Part shown: positions 8,081 to 17,248 of the stretch, piece by piece
How the letters are laid out: every line of letters starts with the position of its first letter
Position numbering within the stretch: position 1 is the first letter of the stretch
Assembly (NCBI GenBank): GCA_022616415.1
Contig: JAKEEU010000320.1
Location: 1-34,379 of the forward strand
DNA: 34,379 bases
Reading direction: 5' to 3'
Origin: Candidatus Zhuqueibacterota bacterium
GTDB taxonomy: Bacteria > Zhuqueibacterota > Zhuqueibacteria > Zhuqueibacterales > Zhuqueibacteraceae
Notes under the pieces: generated by a model
Told to the model about the DNA's origin: nothing
The model's database searches: none
What the model saw: only the letters and a program-made list of their open reading frames with translations
Made by a program: the position numbers and the translations under genes

Positions 8081-8938
8081 ATGCGAAAAATCAAATTGCG
8101 TTACGTTATCATCTTGATTATTGTCGGCACAGCGTCTTCAATTTTGGCGCAACCGTCTTCTGTTTCGGAAAAGCTATTAGAGAAGCCCAAAGAGCAGGTA
8201 CTCGTTTTTGAGGCCGAATCGCCGGTGCTGGCGGAAATCATTGGAGCCGCCGCATTGAAAATGAGCTATGATTCCGTCGTGGTGAATCCATCCCGCGACA
8301 AAGTTCTAATCATCCGCAGCTATCCGCAAGATGCGCGCCAATACCGCATTCTCGTTCACCTCGCCCCGCTTGATTCCGCCGTTCAATTGACCGCACAAGG
8401 TTTTTGGTTTCTTGCACCGGATAGCATTCCGCGATATAGCAAGACAATGAAAGAATTGGACCATAACTATCTTCGGCTCTTTCTGTATGCCGTAACGCAG
8501 GAAATCGCGCTGCGAAAAAATGCGCCGCTTTACAATAAACCGCTGCCCGGCAAAAGCTTTTTGCCGTTTATGGGATGGAATCTGCTCAATCCCGGCTTGG
8601 CTTCTTGGTACATGATGAAGGACGATCCCACGGTCTCTCGAAAAGCCGCGGTGGGATGGTCCTTGTTTTTGGGAGTTTTGGATGCGGCTTACGTGGCTTA
8701 TTATTTCACGCCGGATCGCGAACGAGAAAATCGGCAGAATTTATTTTTGCCGTGGCGCGATCTTTCCCATCGGCAACTGGCAACGGTGGGAGCGGTCAGC
8801 CTCAGGTCGGTCATGGCGATCATGTATTGGGTGGATCAAGATTATAAACAGCTTAAAAAGTCCGGCTACTTTTTCCCCAAGCTCGAGCGCATGAGTTTTG
8901 ATACGAAGTACACCAAGCATATCAAGCAATCCAAGTAG
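8081..8938 (+). CDS. Exported or membrane protein of unknown function
   Basis: 285 residues with a clear signal peptide (YVIILIIVGTASSILAQ, cleavage at LAQ-PSS). The first half is soluble-looking, including VLIIRSYPQDARQYRI. The second half has two or three hydrophobic stretches around residues 165-220 and 235-260, with a GWNLLNPGLASWYMM segment and a later GWSLFLGVLDAAYVAYYF. I do not recognise a family. The gene is divergent from the coiled-coil pair on its left and convergent with the ABC exporter operon on its right, so it is probably transcribed alone. The upstream ribosome site is weak. Confidence 0.7.
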   Translation: MRKIKLRYVIILIIVGTASSILAQPSSVSEKLLEKPKEQVLVFEAESPVLAEIIGAAALKMSYDSVVVNPSRDKVLIIRSYPQDARQYRILVHLAPLDSAVQLTAQGFWFLAPDSIPRYSKTMKELDHNYLRLFLYAVTQEIALRKNAPLYNKPLPGKSFLPFMGWNLLNPGLASWYMMKDDPTVSRKAAVGWSLFLGVLDAAYVAYYFTPDRERENRQNLFLPWRDLSHRQLATVGAVSLRSVMAIMYWVDQDYKQLKKSGYFFPKLERMSFDTKYTKHIKQSK

Positions 8939-8949
8939 GATTTTTTAAA

Positions 8950-9027
8950 CCACAAAGGCACAAAGCTCACAAAGAAAAACCCCGTGGACGTAGCCGATCA
9001 AACTTTGTGTTCTTTGTGTCTTTGTGG
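8950..9027. repeat. CACAAAG-type inverted repeat between convergent genes
   Basis: Arms at 8950-8974 and 9003-9027 consist of CACAAAG units read in opposite directions, giving an imperfect 25-bp stem with a 28-base loop. It lies between the convergent stops of the gene ending at 8938 and the ABC ATPase gene ending at 9061, so it may act as a bidirectional terminator. The CACAAAG unit resembles an interspersed repeat I know from many environmental genomes. Confidence 0.6.
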
Positions 9028-9060
9028 TGAAATTGGGTTGCAGCCAAAGTTGCGTTGCCG

Positions 9061-9780
9061 TCACGCTTGTACCAACTTAATAAACGCCTGCTCCAAAGAT
9101 GAACCCTGCCGGCGCAATCTCTCCCACTCGTTCCTTTCCATCTCGCGCAGCGCTTGGCCGCGGTGCAGGATAATAATGCGGTCACACAAATGCTCCACCG
9201 TCTCGATGATATGCGAAGAGAAAAGCGCCGTACCGCCACGATCACAAAATTCCCGCAAATATTCTTTCAACCGAAAGCTGCTTTCGGGATCGAGGCCGTT
9301 GGTCGCCTCGTCGAGCAGCAAAATTTCCGGCGCGCCGAGAAACGCCGCTGAGAGGCTGATCTTGCGGCGCATGCCGTGGGAATAGTTGGCGATCAGCTCG
9401 TCAGCTTTGGCGGTGAGATCGAAAAACGCCAGCCAGTGTCGAGTCTCTTCAGCACGTTTGGCGGCGGAAACTTGTTTGGCGGCAGCAATAAAATTGAGAA
9501 ATTCGCGTCCGGTCAAGTATTCGTAGAGAATCGCCGTTTCCGGCGCATAACCGATTTTGCGCTTGTATTCGCTCTCTCCAAATGCCACGCGCGCTCCGGC
9601 GAACTCGAGCTCACCGGCATCCGGTTCCAATAGACCCATTATGATTTTGAACAAAGTCGATTTCCCCGCGCCGTTCGGGCCGAGCAGTCCGCACAACTTG
9701 CCTTTTGCTACCGAGAACGAGACGTCGTTGAGCGCTTGCACGTGTTCAAAGGCTTTGCTGAGGTTTTTGATGGCTATCAT
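9061..9780 (-). CDS. ABC transporter ATP-binding protein
   Basis: 239 residues from the ATG at 9780, where the canonical ABC start MIAIKNLSKAFEHVQALNDV begins; an in-frame extension to 9867 lacks a ribosome site. Walker A is LLGPNGAGKST, the Q-loop region lies around IGYAPETAIL, the signature is NYSHGMRRKISLSAAF (an SHGM variant), Walker B is EILLLDEATNGLD, and the switch His is in ALFSSHIIE. It is a DrrA/CcmA-like exporter ATPase. The permease gene lies about 270 bases upstream on the same strand, with a palindromic repeat in between. The substrate is unknown. Confidence 0.9.
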   Translation of the reverse strand: MIAIKNLSKAFEHVQALNDVSFSVAKGKLCGLLGPNGAGKSTLFKIIMGLLEPDAGELEFAGARVAFGESEYKRKIGYAPETAILYEYLTGREFLNFIAAAKQVSAAKRAEETRHWLAFFDLTAKADELIANYSHGMRRKISLSAAFLGAPEILLLDEATNGLDPESSFRLKEYLREFCDRGGTALFSSHIIETVEHLCDRIIILHRGQALREMERNEWERLRRQGSSLEQAFIKLVQA

Positions 9781-9897
9781 GAGAGTGTTCGTAGTAGCGC
9801 TTGCAGGCATCAACTTTATGAATGAAAAAGTTTGCTGGAAAGATTTCACTTCCAAAAGACTACGCAAGCTTTTCCGACGAACTGAAAACAGAATTTT

Positions 9898-9959
9898 CCC
9901 AACGGATAGATGAACCCAACTGTAAAAGCCTTTTCCGTTGGGTTCATCTATCCGTTGGG
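9898..9959. repeat. CCAACGGATAGA palindromic repeat, copy A
   Basis: Arms 9898-9920 and 9937-9959 are perfectly complementary over 23 bases, with a 16-base loop. The ends read CCCAACGGATAGAT and ATCTATCCGTTGGG. It lies between the permease and ATPase genes of the ABC operon. Related copies are at 11523, 29651 and 33044. Confidence 0.9.
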
Positions 9960-10053
9960 GAACAAAAACTTTCGGAATTATTTATAACTTTTGCGGCCTT
10001 ACGGCCTTTTTCGTTGCGGTTACCTTTTCGTTGCAAAATTCAGTTGCTGCTTA

Positions 10054-11421
10054 TTATATCTCCAAAAGTTGAAAATGCCTTTGTGACTTGCCAATCCACA
10101 GCGCCGCTATTCCCAACAACAAGATCGTGCCGAACGGCATATAAAACCAAAAGAGAATCATCAGTCCAAGCGAGATATTCAACAGCAGACTGCAATACTT
10201 GGTATTGGGAAATAGGCCGAAACCGGCGTTGCAATACAGCGCTGCAAACACCGCCGGAACGCCGATGGCCATGACGAGAAAAAGAAGAAAATCGGCGCCG
10301 GCAATAAATTTAAATGGAATAATTAGAATCGGCGACAGCATCGGCAAAACCATGAATCCGCCGGCCAGCAGCCAGCGCGAGCGCCACAGCCTATGCGCGC
10401 TGATAGGCAACGAACGGATCAATCCCACAGTTTTTATCTCGCGCTCGAATAAAACGAGCAGGGCGTTGGTGAGCAAAAGGCTGAAAATGATTTCCAAAAC
10501 AATGCTGCTCGCGTAAACAGCTTCGGCGCTCTCTTGCGCAAAAGCGGCCGCGGCGAGTATAATTGCGGCCAAAGAAAGCCAGGCGAATGTCGAGCGTTTT
10601 CGGCGCCACAAGAACTGCACGTCGTGCAAGATGAGCACCCCGGTCAATCCTACTTTATTGCTCAACGCAATCCCGCGAGGGCGGTTGATAATGTTCTCGT
10701 TCGCTTGGGAGGTTTGGGTTTCGATCCATCCCGGCTCGTAATTGCGATGGAGGTAAAATAGCAACGCGAGCGCCAAGCTCCAAGTTGGCAGCACCGCAAT
10801 GAGCGCGTGGCTCGTCACGCCAACGAACATACGCTGCAACCACGGTGCGCCACCGATGAGAAATAAAATAATCGCCGCTTCAACTGGCAACCAGCGCAGG
10901 AGCTTTTGCAAAGTTTTCTTGTTAGTGTTGCGCAGAGTGTAAGCCTGTGCGAATCCTGCCCATTGCAACAGGAGCAGAATGCCGAGCGCGAAAAGGCCGC
11001 GCGAGATTTTCACGAATACACTATCGTTTCCGACCCAAAACGGCAGCGCGCCGAGGAGCAACAAACCGGCGGTTTTTCCGAGATGGCGAAGCAGATGATA
11101 TTTGGTAATAGCCGTCTTATGAATCGGCAGCACGCCGAGAATTTGCCATTCGCCGGTGGGGCGCAGTGTGACCAGCGCCAAAGCTTCGACGACGAGATAA
11201 AAAATTGGTAACAATGCGGCCCAATGTTCCGCCAAGCGCAAAGAAAAATCTTCCGCTCGCAGAAACTTCAAGCTATAGCCGATATCCGCCGGTGAGCGGA
11301 CGGCCAAAAAAAGTAAGATGAATACAATCAGCCCGATCTCAAGCCACACCATGCGGTCGAAATGATGGCGCAGATAATTTCGGTAATAATGCAGGCGAGT
11401 GCGGAGGAGGAGAATCAGCAT
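10054..11421 (-). CDS. ABC exporter membrane permease
   Basis: 455 residues, highly hydrophobic with roughly 10-12 membrane spans. The first span is LEIGLIVFILLFLAV after a basic N-terminus, and the last part is LLLNISLGLMILFWFYMPF. A cytosolic stretch around residues 235-285 is rich in basic residues (HDVQFLWRRKRSTF). No substrate-binding or kinase motifs are seen. The downstream ATPase gene on the same strand and the topology make it the transmembrane half of an ABC-2-like exporter, possibly working as a dimer. The ATG at 11421 is the first of the frame. The cargo cannot be inferred. Confidence 0.8.
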   Translation of the reverse strand: MLILLLRTRLHYYRNYLRHHFDRMVWLEIGLIVFILLFLAVRSPADIGYSLKFLRAEDFSLRLAEHWAALLPIFYLVVEALALVTLRPTGEWQILGVLPIHKTAITKYHLLRHLGKTAGLLLLGALPFWVGNDSVFVKISRGLFALGILLLLQWAGFAQAYTLRNTNKKTLQKLLRWLPVEAAIILFLIGGAPWLQRMFVGVTSHALIAVLPTWSLALALLFYLHRNYEPGWIETQTSQANENIINRPRGIALSNKVGLTGVLILHDVQFLWRRKRSTFAWLSLAAIILAAAAFAQESAEAVYASSIVLEIIFSLLLTNALLVLFEREIKTVGLIRSLPISAHRLWRSRWLLAGGFMVLPMLSPILIIPFKFIAGADFLLFLVMAIGVPAVFAALYCNAGFGLFPNTKYCSLLLNISLGLMILFWFYMPFGTILLLGIAALWIGKSQRHFQLLEI

Positions 11422-11522
11422 GTTTGAAATGAAGGGAAATATCCGAGGCTGTAAAGTTCGAAGGCGAGCTAAACCATTTTGGAGAGCTGATTCGGACCTT
11501 CCTCGTGACCATCTAAAAAATC

Positions 11523-11584
11523 CCCAACGGATAGATTAAGGCCAACGGATGTTTTTATCCGTTGGCCTTAATCTATCCGTTGGG
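11523..11584. repeat. CCAACGGATAGA palindromic repeat, copy B
   Basis: Arms 11523-11550 and 11557-11584 form a perfect 28-bp stem with a 6-base loop (GTTTTT). The outer 13 bases are those of copy A, but the inner part differs and repeats CCAACGGAT. It lies between the stop of the CMD gene and the start of the permease gene, where it could terminate CMD transcription. Confidence 0.92.
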
Positions 11585-11621
11585 CGAATTTTTGCTTCTA
11601 TTATCAAATAAACTAATTTTG

Positions 11622-11990
11622 CTACGGCGTTGTTTTGTCTGCATCATCCAAATTGTCCGCGCCGTTTTCCCACAGCTTGCGGACGAGGTCGAATTTCTCA
11701 TTGGCAATATCGGTGCGATCCACCACGGTCGCGGCGTTGATGGCGACGGCAACGCTGATTGCCTCCCCAATCTCCTCGCGCGTCGCGCCGGCGCGCACGG
11801 CTTTGAGGACGTGCCCACGAAAGCAGCCTTGACAGCCGGCAGTCACCGACGCCGCAATGGCAACCAACTCTTTGGTGCGCAGATCGAGCACGCTGCGCTC
11901 GGGGTGATAAAGCTCGTCGTAAAAATCAAGATAGCGTTTCTTGAACCGTTCCGGAATCATTTCGTAGGATTTCATGCGTTGTTCAGCCAT
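11622..11990 (-). CDS. Carboxymuconolactone decarboxylase / AhpD-like protein
   Basis: 122 residues from the ATG at 11990, chosen because GCAGGAG lies 8 bases upstream; the frame can be extended to 12032. The CMD core is clear: LRTKELVAIAASVTAGCQGC, then FRGHVLKAVRAGATREEIGE. The CxxC plus downstream His is the AhpD-type thiol active site used in peroxide or disulfide reduction. The C-terminal half (ISVAVAINAATVVDR) completes the helical bundle. It is transcribed away from the glycosyltransferase gene and probably has its own promoter in the 11991-12237 gap. The peroxidase partner is not in the window. Confidence 0.85.
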   Translation of the reverse strand: MAEQRMKSYEMIPERFKKRYLDFYDELYHPERSVLDLRTKELVAIAASVTAGCQGCFRGHVLKAVRAGATREEIGEAISVAVAINAATVVDRTDIANEKFDLVRKLWENGADNLDDADKTTP

Positions 11991-12237
11991 ATCGTACTCC
12001 TGCATCGTCAGATTGTTATCGTTGTTTTTCATAAGAAAAAGAATACTTCGCCGTCAAAACGTTGCAAGCTTTTTGCAAGCTTGCCGTGCATTGCCATAAG
12101 ACGTTTTTATTTATTTCCATCTTTCCGAAAAAGCTTGCTTTTTAGAAGGAATAGTATAAATTTAAAGCAAAATTGGGTCAAATCCAAATTATTCTATAAG
12201 GCTGCGCGGGAGCATAATCCATCAATTAGAAATCTGC

Positions 12238-13776
12238 ATGCGCAATTCACCAAAAGGCGGCTTGGAAACCCCTCTCTCTATCAGATCGGGTGCATGGGCG
12301 CTTCTGTCCATCATCTGTTTCCTGGCCATCCTCTGTTACCTCAACTTCCCGCTCGGCTACAATCAAACCGTTTATCATTACATGGGCACGGTATTGAAAG
12401 ACGGCGGCGCGCCCTATCGCGATTTTGTGGATCGCAAGGGCCCGTTTGGGCTGTTGATCTATGGCCTCGCGGCTGTATCGTTCGGTGAGTCGGATTTGGC
12501 GTTTCGATTTTTCGATTGGCTCATTCTCTCCGGCATCGGAATTTGTCTTTACAAATTCATTCGCAAAACTTTTTCGCCGCTCGCGGCTTTTGGCGGCGCA
12601 GCGCTTTGGTTTATGCACGCGCTGTTAGATGGCCCCGGTAACACCGGCGACGTGACGAATCTCATCGTGCTCGGCGTGCTCGCCGCAGCGATTTTGCTGG
12701 AAAACCCAAGTGTTGCCCGGCTCTTTGCGGTTGGGCTTGTCACCGCGGCGATAGGTTGGGTGAAACCTACGGCATGGTTGATTGTCAGCCCCATGCTCAT
12801 TTACACTTTGAGATATGAGCCCCAGGCTTTGGGAAAATCATTAACGTCCATCACATTCGGCTCTCTACTCTTCAGCGGGTCGATGATCGCCTATCTTTAT
12901 TTCACCCGCAGCCTCACCGGCTTTTACGAGGCCGTCGTGCTCGATCCGATTTTAGCGTATGTGCCCAAAACGCAATTGATCTTGGGCCACAATATGCGAG
13001 GATTTTTAAAATGGTTGCTCGCGGATCCGGTTTTCAGAATCGGCGGGCTGCTCGGCCTGTTTTGGGAAAAGGCCGCCATGCCGGCACTCCGCTTCGCGCG
13101 GCTTGCAGTTATCGGCGGCTTGCTGGCCGTGTTCGTCGAAAGCCGATTTTGGCCCTATCACTTTACGCCGGTGTTGCCCTTTTTGGCCTTTGGCGCGCTC
13201 ATCGGATTGCGGCGGATACACGATTTTTTTTCGACTGAAAGCGCGCAGAAACTCAAATCGGCCGGAGTTGGAAGTGTCGCCATTGGAATTTTTCTGCTCA
13301 TTTTGCCGCCGCTGATTCTCATCGGCAAAGGCCTGCGCGTCGTTTATTTATCTGCGCCAAATTCTGAGAATCGCGCCGAATTGTTCGCGCTGGCAGATTT
13401 GGCGCAAATGTATCGCGACCGCTTGCAGGTGGTGCAAACGCTGCGTCCGCGTTTGCGCCCCGAAGATGAAACTTACGTGCTCGGCAACGATCCGGGACTT
13501 TATCTCGTGCTGCAAAAGCGAACGGCTTGCCGCCATGCCAATCCAGGGGATTTGTTGTACGATTACGCCGATGCGAATAGTCCGGCGCATCGGCGGCGTT
13601 GGCGGGATGAAATTTTGTCCTTCCTGCAAAATCGTCAACCCGATTGGCTGCTCGTGGACCGCAATTTATGGGAACACATCGATGCCGAAGCCAAACAAGC
13701 CGTAGCAGCGGTGATTGAAGAATTTTATGAAAAACCACAGTGTGTCGCCTCGTATTGGCTGTATCATAAAATTTAA
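12238..13776 (+). CDS. GT-C-type membrane glycosyltransferase
   Basis: 512 residues with about 10 transmembrane helices (the first is WALLSIICFLAILCYLNF). The first periplasmic loop carries GGAPYRDFVDRKGPFGLLIY, the Asp-containing loop pattern of ArnT/PMT-like (GT39/GT83) lipid-linked sugar transferases. A soluble C-terminal domain starts near residue 370 and ends QPDWLLVDRNLWEHI. Such enzymes move a sugar from a polyprenyl-phosphate donor to a lipid or protein outside the membrane. The acceptor is unknown, and no polysaccharide genes adjoin it. The TonB receptor follows after 77 bases with its own strong ribosome site. Confidence 0.75.
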   Translation: MRNSPKGGLETPLSIRSGAWALLSIICFLAILCYLNFPLGYNQTVYHYMGTVLKDGGAPYRDFVDRKGPFGLLIYGLAAVSFGESDLAFRFFDWLILSGIGICLYKFIRKTFSPLAAFGGAALWFMHALLDGPGNTGDVTNLIVLGVLAAAILLENPSVARLFAVGLVTAAIGWVKPTAWLIVSPMLIYTLRYEPQALGKSLTSITFGSLLFSGSMIAYLYFTRSLTGFYEAVVLDPILAYVPKTQLILGHNMRGFLKWLLADPVFRIGGLLGLFWEKAAMPALRFARLAVIGGLLAVFVESRFWPYHFTPVLPFLAFGALIGLRRIHDFFSTESAQKLKSAGVGSVAIGIFLLILPPLILIGKGLRVVYLSAPNSENRAELFALADLAQMYRDRLQVVQTLRPRLRPEDETYVLGNDPGLYLVLQKRTACRHANPGDLLYDYADANSPAHRRRWRDEILSFLQNRQPDWLLVDRNLWEHIDAEAKQAVAAVIEEFYEKPQCVASYWLYHKI

Positions 13777-13853
13777 CTTGACAATTTGAACTCTTCTATA
13801 CAAATTATTCACACAATTCACTCATACTTCAACTTTCCAAAGGAGGAGAGGAT

Positions 13854-16800
13854 ATGTTGCAAAAAGCCATTCACCGTTACGCCCGATGGCCGATGCTGGT
13901 GTCGGTGGTTTTGTTGTTTCTTTCCGGCAGCCTGCTTGCGCAGGGCGTCACCACCGGCGCGATCAGCGGCATTGTGGCGGACAGCAAAGGCCAAGCGCTT
14001 CTCGGCGCTAACGTCGTCGCCGTGCACGAGCCGAGCGGCACGCGCTACGGCGCTGCCTCGCGAGCCGGCGGGGCGTTCAATATTCCCAACATGAAAATTG
14101 GCGGGCCTTATACCGTCACCGTGAGTTACGTCGGCTACAAGACGCAACAAGAAACGGAAGTCTATGTCAACCTGGGCCAAACCGTCCGGCTTGATTTCAA
14201 ATTGCCCGAAGAGGCCATTGCCATCGGCGAAATCGAAGTCACGGCCGAGCAAGATGTGGTGCTCAACAGCGGCAGAACCGGCGCTGCCACTTACATCAGG
14301 CCGGAAGCGGTCGTGAACCTGCCCTCGATCAAGCGCAGCACTCGCGATCTAACCCGCGTCGATCCGCGCAGCGATGGCAATTTCAGCTTCGGCGGCAGAA
14401 ACTGGTTGTACAACAATATTTCTCTTGATGGCTCGTATTTCAATAATCCATTCGGTCTGGATGATCCCGCCCCGGGCGGCCAAGCCAGTGCCGAGCCGGT
14501 GCCTTACGACGCCGTCGAGCAGGTGCAGGTTTCCGTCGCGCCCTTCGATGTTCGGCAAGGAGGCTTTACCGGCGCAGGCATCAACACGGTTACCAAGAGC
14601 GGCACCAACCAGCTCAAAGGGTCGGTTTACAGTTTTATTCGCAACGAGAGCCTGCTTGGCAACAAGGTTCGCGGCACGGAGGTCATTGCCAACCCGGATT
14701 TGAAATTCAACCAATCGGGTTTTACGATCAGCGGGCCGCTTGCACAAAACAAGCTGTTTTTCTTCCTCAATGGCGAGTTGGAACGCCGCGACGATCCGGC
14801 CACCAATTTTGTCGCCAACCGCGATGGCACCGTCAGTTTCGGTGAATCGCGGGTCAGCGCGACCGTTATGGATCAAATCAGGGCGCGCTTGGGCACGTAT
14901 GGCTATGAGACCGGTCCGTATGACGGCTTCATTCACGAGACGAATAACGAGAAGGTGCTGCTCAAACTGGATTGGAACATCAACGACCGCAACAACCTGA
15001 CGTTTCGCTACAACCGTTTGAATGCCAGCCGCGATCTGCCGCCGCATCCGTTTGTATTGAGCTTCAATAATACCGGCCGCGGTCCGAACGAGAACAGCCT
15101 GCCTTTCCAAAATTCCGGCTATCAGATCAACAACAAGCTGAATTCTTTTGCCCTCGAAATCAACAGCCGCTACAACAAATTTGCCAACCGGTTTTTCGCC
15201 AGTTTCAATCGCTTCCGCGATTTCCGTGAGCCGTTCAGCGCGCCGTTTCCAACCATCGAGATTGGCGAGAATGGTGTGCAATATACGACGGCGGGCCACG
15301 AGCCGTTTTCGATTCATAATATTCTGGATCAGGATATCTGGCAGTTCACGAATAATTTCAGCCTTTTTTCCGGCAAACACGTTTATACCTTTGGCGCCAC
15401 CTTTGAAAGCTTTTCCTTCTTCAATTCCTTTAACATTTTTCGTCACGGCGTGTTTTTCTTGCCGGCGCCGCCGGCCAGCATCGGCACGACCTTCTCATCT
15501 TTGAATGAGTTTTTGACGGCTACCGATCCGAACAACCCGAATCGCATCAACTTTAACAGCTACGTCGGCACCGGCCCATTCAAAGGCGAGAACATCTCGG
15601 TGGGGCAGCTTGCGTTCTATGCCCAGGATGAATTTTTGGTGTCGCCGAAATTCAATCTCACTTATGGACTGCGCGCCGATCTCCCGATGTATTTCACCGA
15701 TTTGGTGGACAACCCATTTTCACGATCGTTAAGAGCGTTGGATGAAAATGGCAATTCGGAAACTGTCGATCAGAGCAAGCTGCCGGACACGAAATTTCTG
15801 TTTTCTCCGCGCGTTGGCTTTAACTGGGATGCGAAAGGTGACCGTTCCACCCAGTTGCGCGGCGGCACCGGCATCTTCACCGGGCGTGTGCCTTTTGTAT
15901 GGATCGGCAATAATATTTCCAATCCCGGCGCCAATCCGAATCTTTACGACCCGTTTGCCAATCCCAACGTTTCACAAATACCCACGAAAAAGGGTTCCAT
16001 CCTCCGGCAGTCATTTGATTTGAATGCCATGGATCCGGAATTCAAATGGCCGCAGGTTTGGACGAGCGATCTGGCCATTGACCAAAAGCTGCCGTGGGAT
16101 ATGCTGGGCACACTCGAATTTCTGTACGGCAAAGATATCAATTCGGTTTTTGTGAGAAACGCCGATTTGGTGACGCCGGTTCGCACACTTCCGGATGGCC
16201 GGCCATATTATGGCGGCTTCGGCAATAACGAGCTGAATTCCGATGGCGGCGCCGGCATCTACGTCATCGATAACACCAGCGAAGGTCACAGCCTCAACAT
16301 TACAGCGCAACTGCGCAAAAATTTTGGCAGCGGGCTCAATACCGGCTTATCTTACAGCTTCACAGAGGCCAAAAACAATTTGAAATCAACCGAGATCGCC
16401 AGCGTGTTGTGGCAAAACCAGCCCGTGCAGGGCAATCCCAACAAACCGGAGCTGAGCTTTTCGGAATTTGGCAACCGCCATCGCATCGTCGGCAATGCAA
16501 CTTACACCAAACAGTGGTCATCCAGCCTGGCGACGCATTTCGGTTTGTTCCTTGAGGTCGCGGATGGGAACCGATTTGCCGGGGCCGGCGGCAATCGTTA
16601 TTCGTTTATCTACTCCGGTGACGTCAACGGCGACGGCACGGGCGGCAATGATTTGATCTATATTCCGCGCAGTCAAAACGAAATCATTTTTGACTCGAAC
16701 CCGGCTCAGCAATGGGCGGCATTGGACGCCTTCATTCAGCAGGACAAGTATTTAAACTCACATCGCGGCCAGATTGCCGAACGCTTCGGCGCGGTGAATC

Positions 16801-17099
16801 CGTGGTTCAGCAACGTCGATTTGAGAATCCTGCAGGATTTCTCCTTGAACACCGGAAGCCAAAAACATACCTTTCAATTGAATTTTGACATCCTGAATCT
16901 CGCCAATTTGATTAATTCGGAGTTGGGCGTCAGGAAAGTGGCCAGCGTCGCCGCCACCTCCCCGCTGCAATTGGTGCGATTCGACGCAACGGGCGCACCC
17001 GTCTTCAACTTCATCGGGCCAAAAGAGACTTATATTGACGATCCCAGCCTCCTTTCGCGCTGGCAGATTCAGCTTGGCTTGCGGTATTTTTTTGAATAG
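13854..17099 (+). CDS. Oar-like TonB-dependent receptor with carboxypeptidase-regulatory domain
   Basis: 1081 residues after a near-perfect AAAGGAGGAGAGG site. There is a signal peptide (LVSVVLLFLSGSLLAQ), then a CarboxypepD_reg-like domain at about residues 32-118 (GAISGIVADSKGQALLGANV and later TVTVSYVGYKTQ), a TonB plug at about 125-260 (FSFGGRNWLYNNISLDG and later GGFTGAGINTVTKSGTN), and a long beta-barrel ending in WQIQLGLRYFFE. This is the Oar/OmpA-related TonB receptor type common in FCB bacteria and Acidobacteriota. It sits in the outer membrane and imports or exports large substrates with TonB/ExbBD energy. No SusD partner is adjacent, so a glycan-uptake role is not supported. Confidence 0.9.
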   Translation: MLQKAIHRYARWPMLVSVVLLFLSGSLLAQGVTTGAISGIVADSKGQALLGANVVAVHEPSGTRYGAASRAGGAFNIPNMKIGGPYTVTVSYVGYKTQQETEVYVNLGQTVRLDFKLPEEAIAIGEIEVTAEQDVVLNSGRTGAATYIRPEAVVNLPSIKRSTRDLTRVDPRSDGNFSFGGRNWLYNNISLDGSYFNNPFGLDDPAPGGQASAEPVPYDAVEQVQVSVAPFDVRQGGFTGAGINTVTKSGTNQLKGSVYSFIRNESLLGNKVRGTEVIANPDLKFNQSGFTISGPLAQNKLFFFLNGELERRDDPATNFVANRDGTVSFGESRVSATVMDQIRARLGTYGYETGPYDGFIHETNNEKVLLKLDWNINDRNNLTFRYNRLNASRDLPPHPFVLSFNNTGRGPNENSLPFQNSGYQINNKLNSFALEINSRYNKFANRFFASFNRFRDFREPFSAPFPTIEIGENGVQYTTAGHEPFSIHNILDQDIWQFTNNFSLFSGKHVYTFGATFESFSFFNSFNIFRHGVFFLPAPPASIGTTFSSLNEFLTATDPNNPNRINFNSYVGTGPFKGENISVGQLAFYAQDEFLVSPKFNLTYGLRADLPMYFTDLVDNPFSRSLRALDENGNSETVDQSKLPDTKFLFSPRVGFNWDAKGDRSTQLRGGTGIFTGRVPFVWIGNNISNPGANPNLYDPFANPNVSQIPTKKGSILRQSFDLNAMDPEFKWPQVWTSDLAIDQKLPWDMLGTLEFLYGKDINSVFVRNADLVTPVRTLPDGRPYYGGFGNNELNSDGGAGIYVIDNTSEGHSLNITAQLRKNFGSGLNTGLSYSFTEAKNNLKSTEIASVLWQNQPVQGNPNKPELSFSEFGNRHRIVGNATYTKQWSSSLATHFGLFLEVADGNRFAGAGGNRYSFIYSGDVNGDGTGGNDLIYIPRSQNEIIFDSNPAQQWAALDAFIQQDKYLNSHRGQIAERFGAVNPWFSNVDLRILQDFSLNTGSQKHTFQLNFDILNLANLINSELGVRKVASVAATSPLQLVRFDATGAPVFNFIGPKETYIDDPSLLSRWQIQLGLRYFFE

Positions 17100-17132
17100 A
17101 CATGGTTGAAAATTCTTAGCCGTGTTTGAATC

Positions 17133-17171
17133 GTGGTTTTCCCTCGACACGCAAAGTCGGGGGAAAACCAC
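17133..17171 (+). terminator. Hairpin downstream of the TonB receptor
   Basis: GTGGTTTTCCC (17133-17143) pairs with GGGAAAACCAC (17161-17171), an 11-bp stem starting 33 bases past the receptor stop. A short T-run follows (AAAGTTTTATT), so a rho-independent terminator is plausible. Confidence 0.55.
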
Positions 17172-17248
17172 GCAAAGTTTTATTATTGTGGTCATGGGCG
17201 GATGCATGTCGAAAGTTGGCCTCCGAATTTCCAACACCAAAGGATAGA

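Noticed and set aside
14349..15446. Long open frame antisense to the TonB receptor (365 codons)
   Set aside because: It lies entirely inside a convincing Oar-like receptor gene; codon bias of the sense gene explains the open antisense frame, and its composition resembles no real protein.
13854..17099. SusC-type glycan importer
   Set aside because: No SusD gene follows and the layout fits the Oar-like group better.
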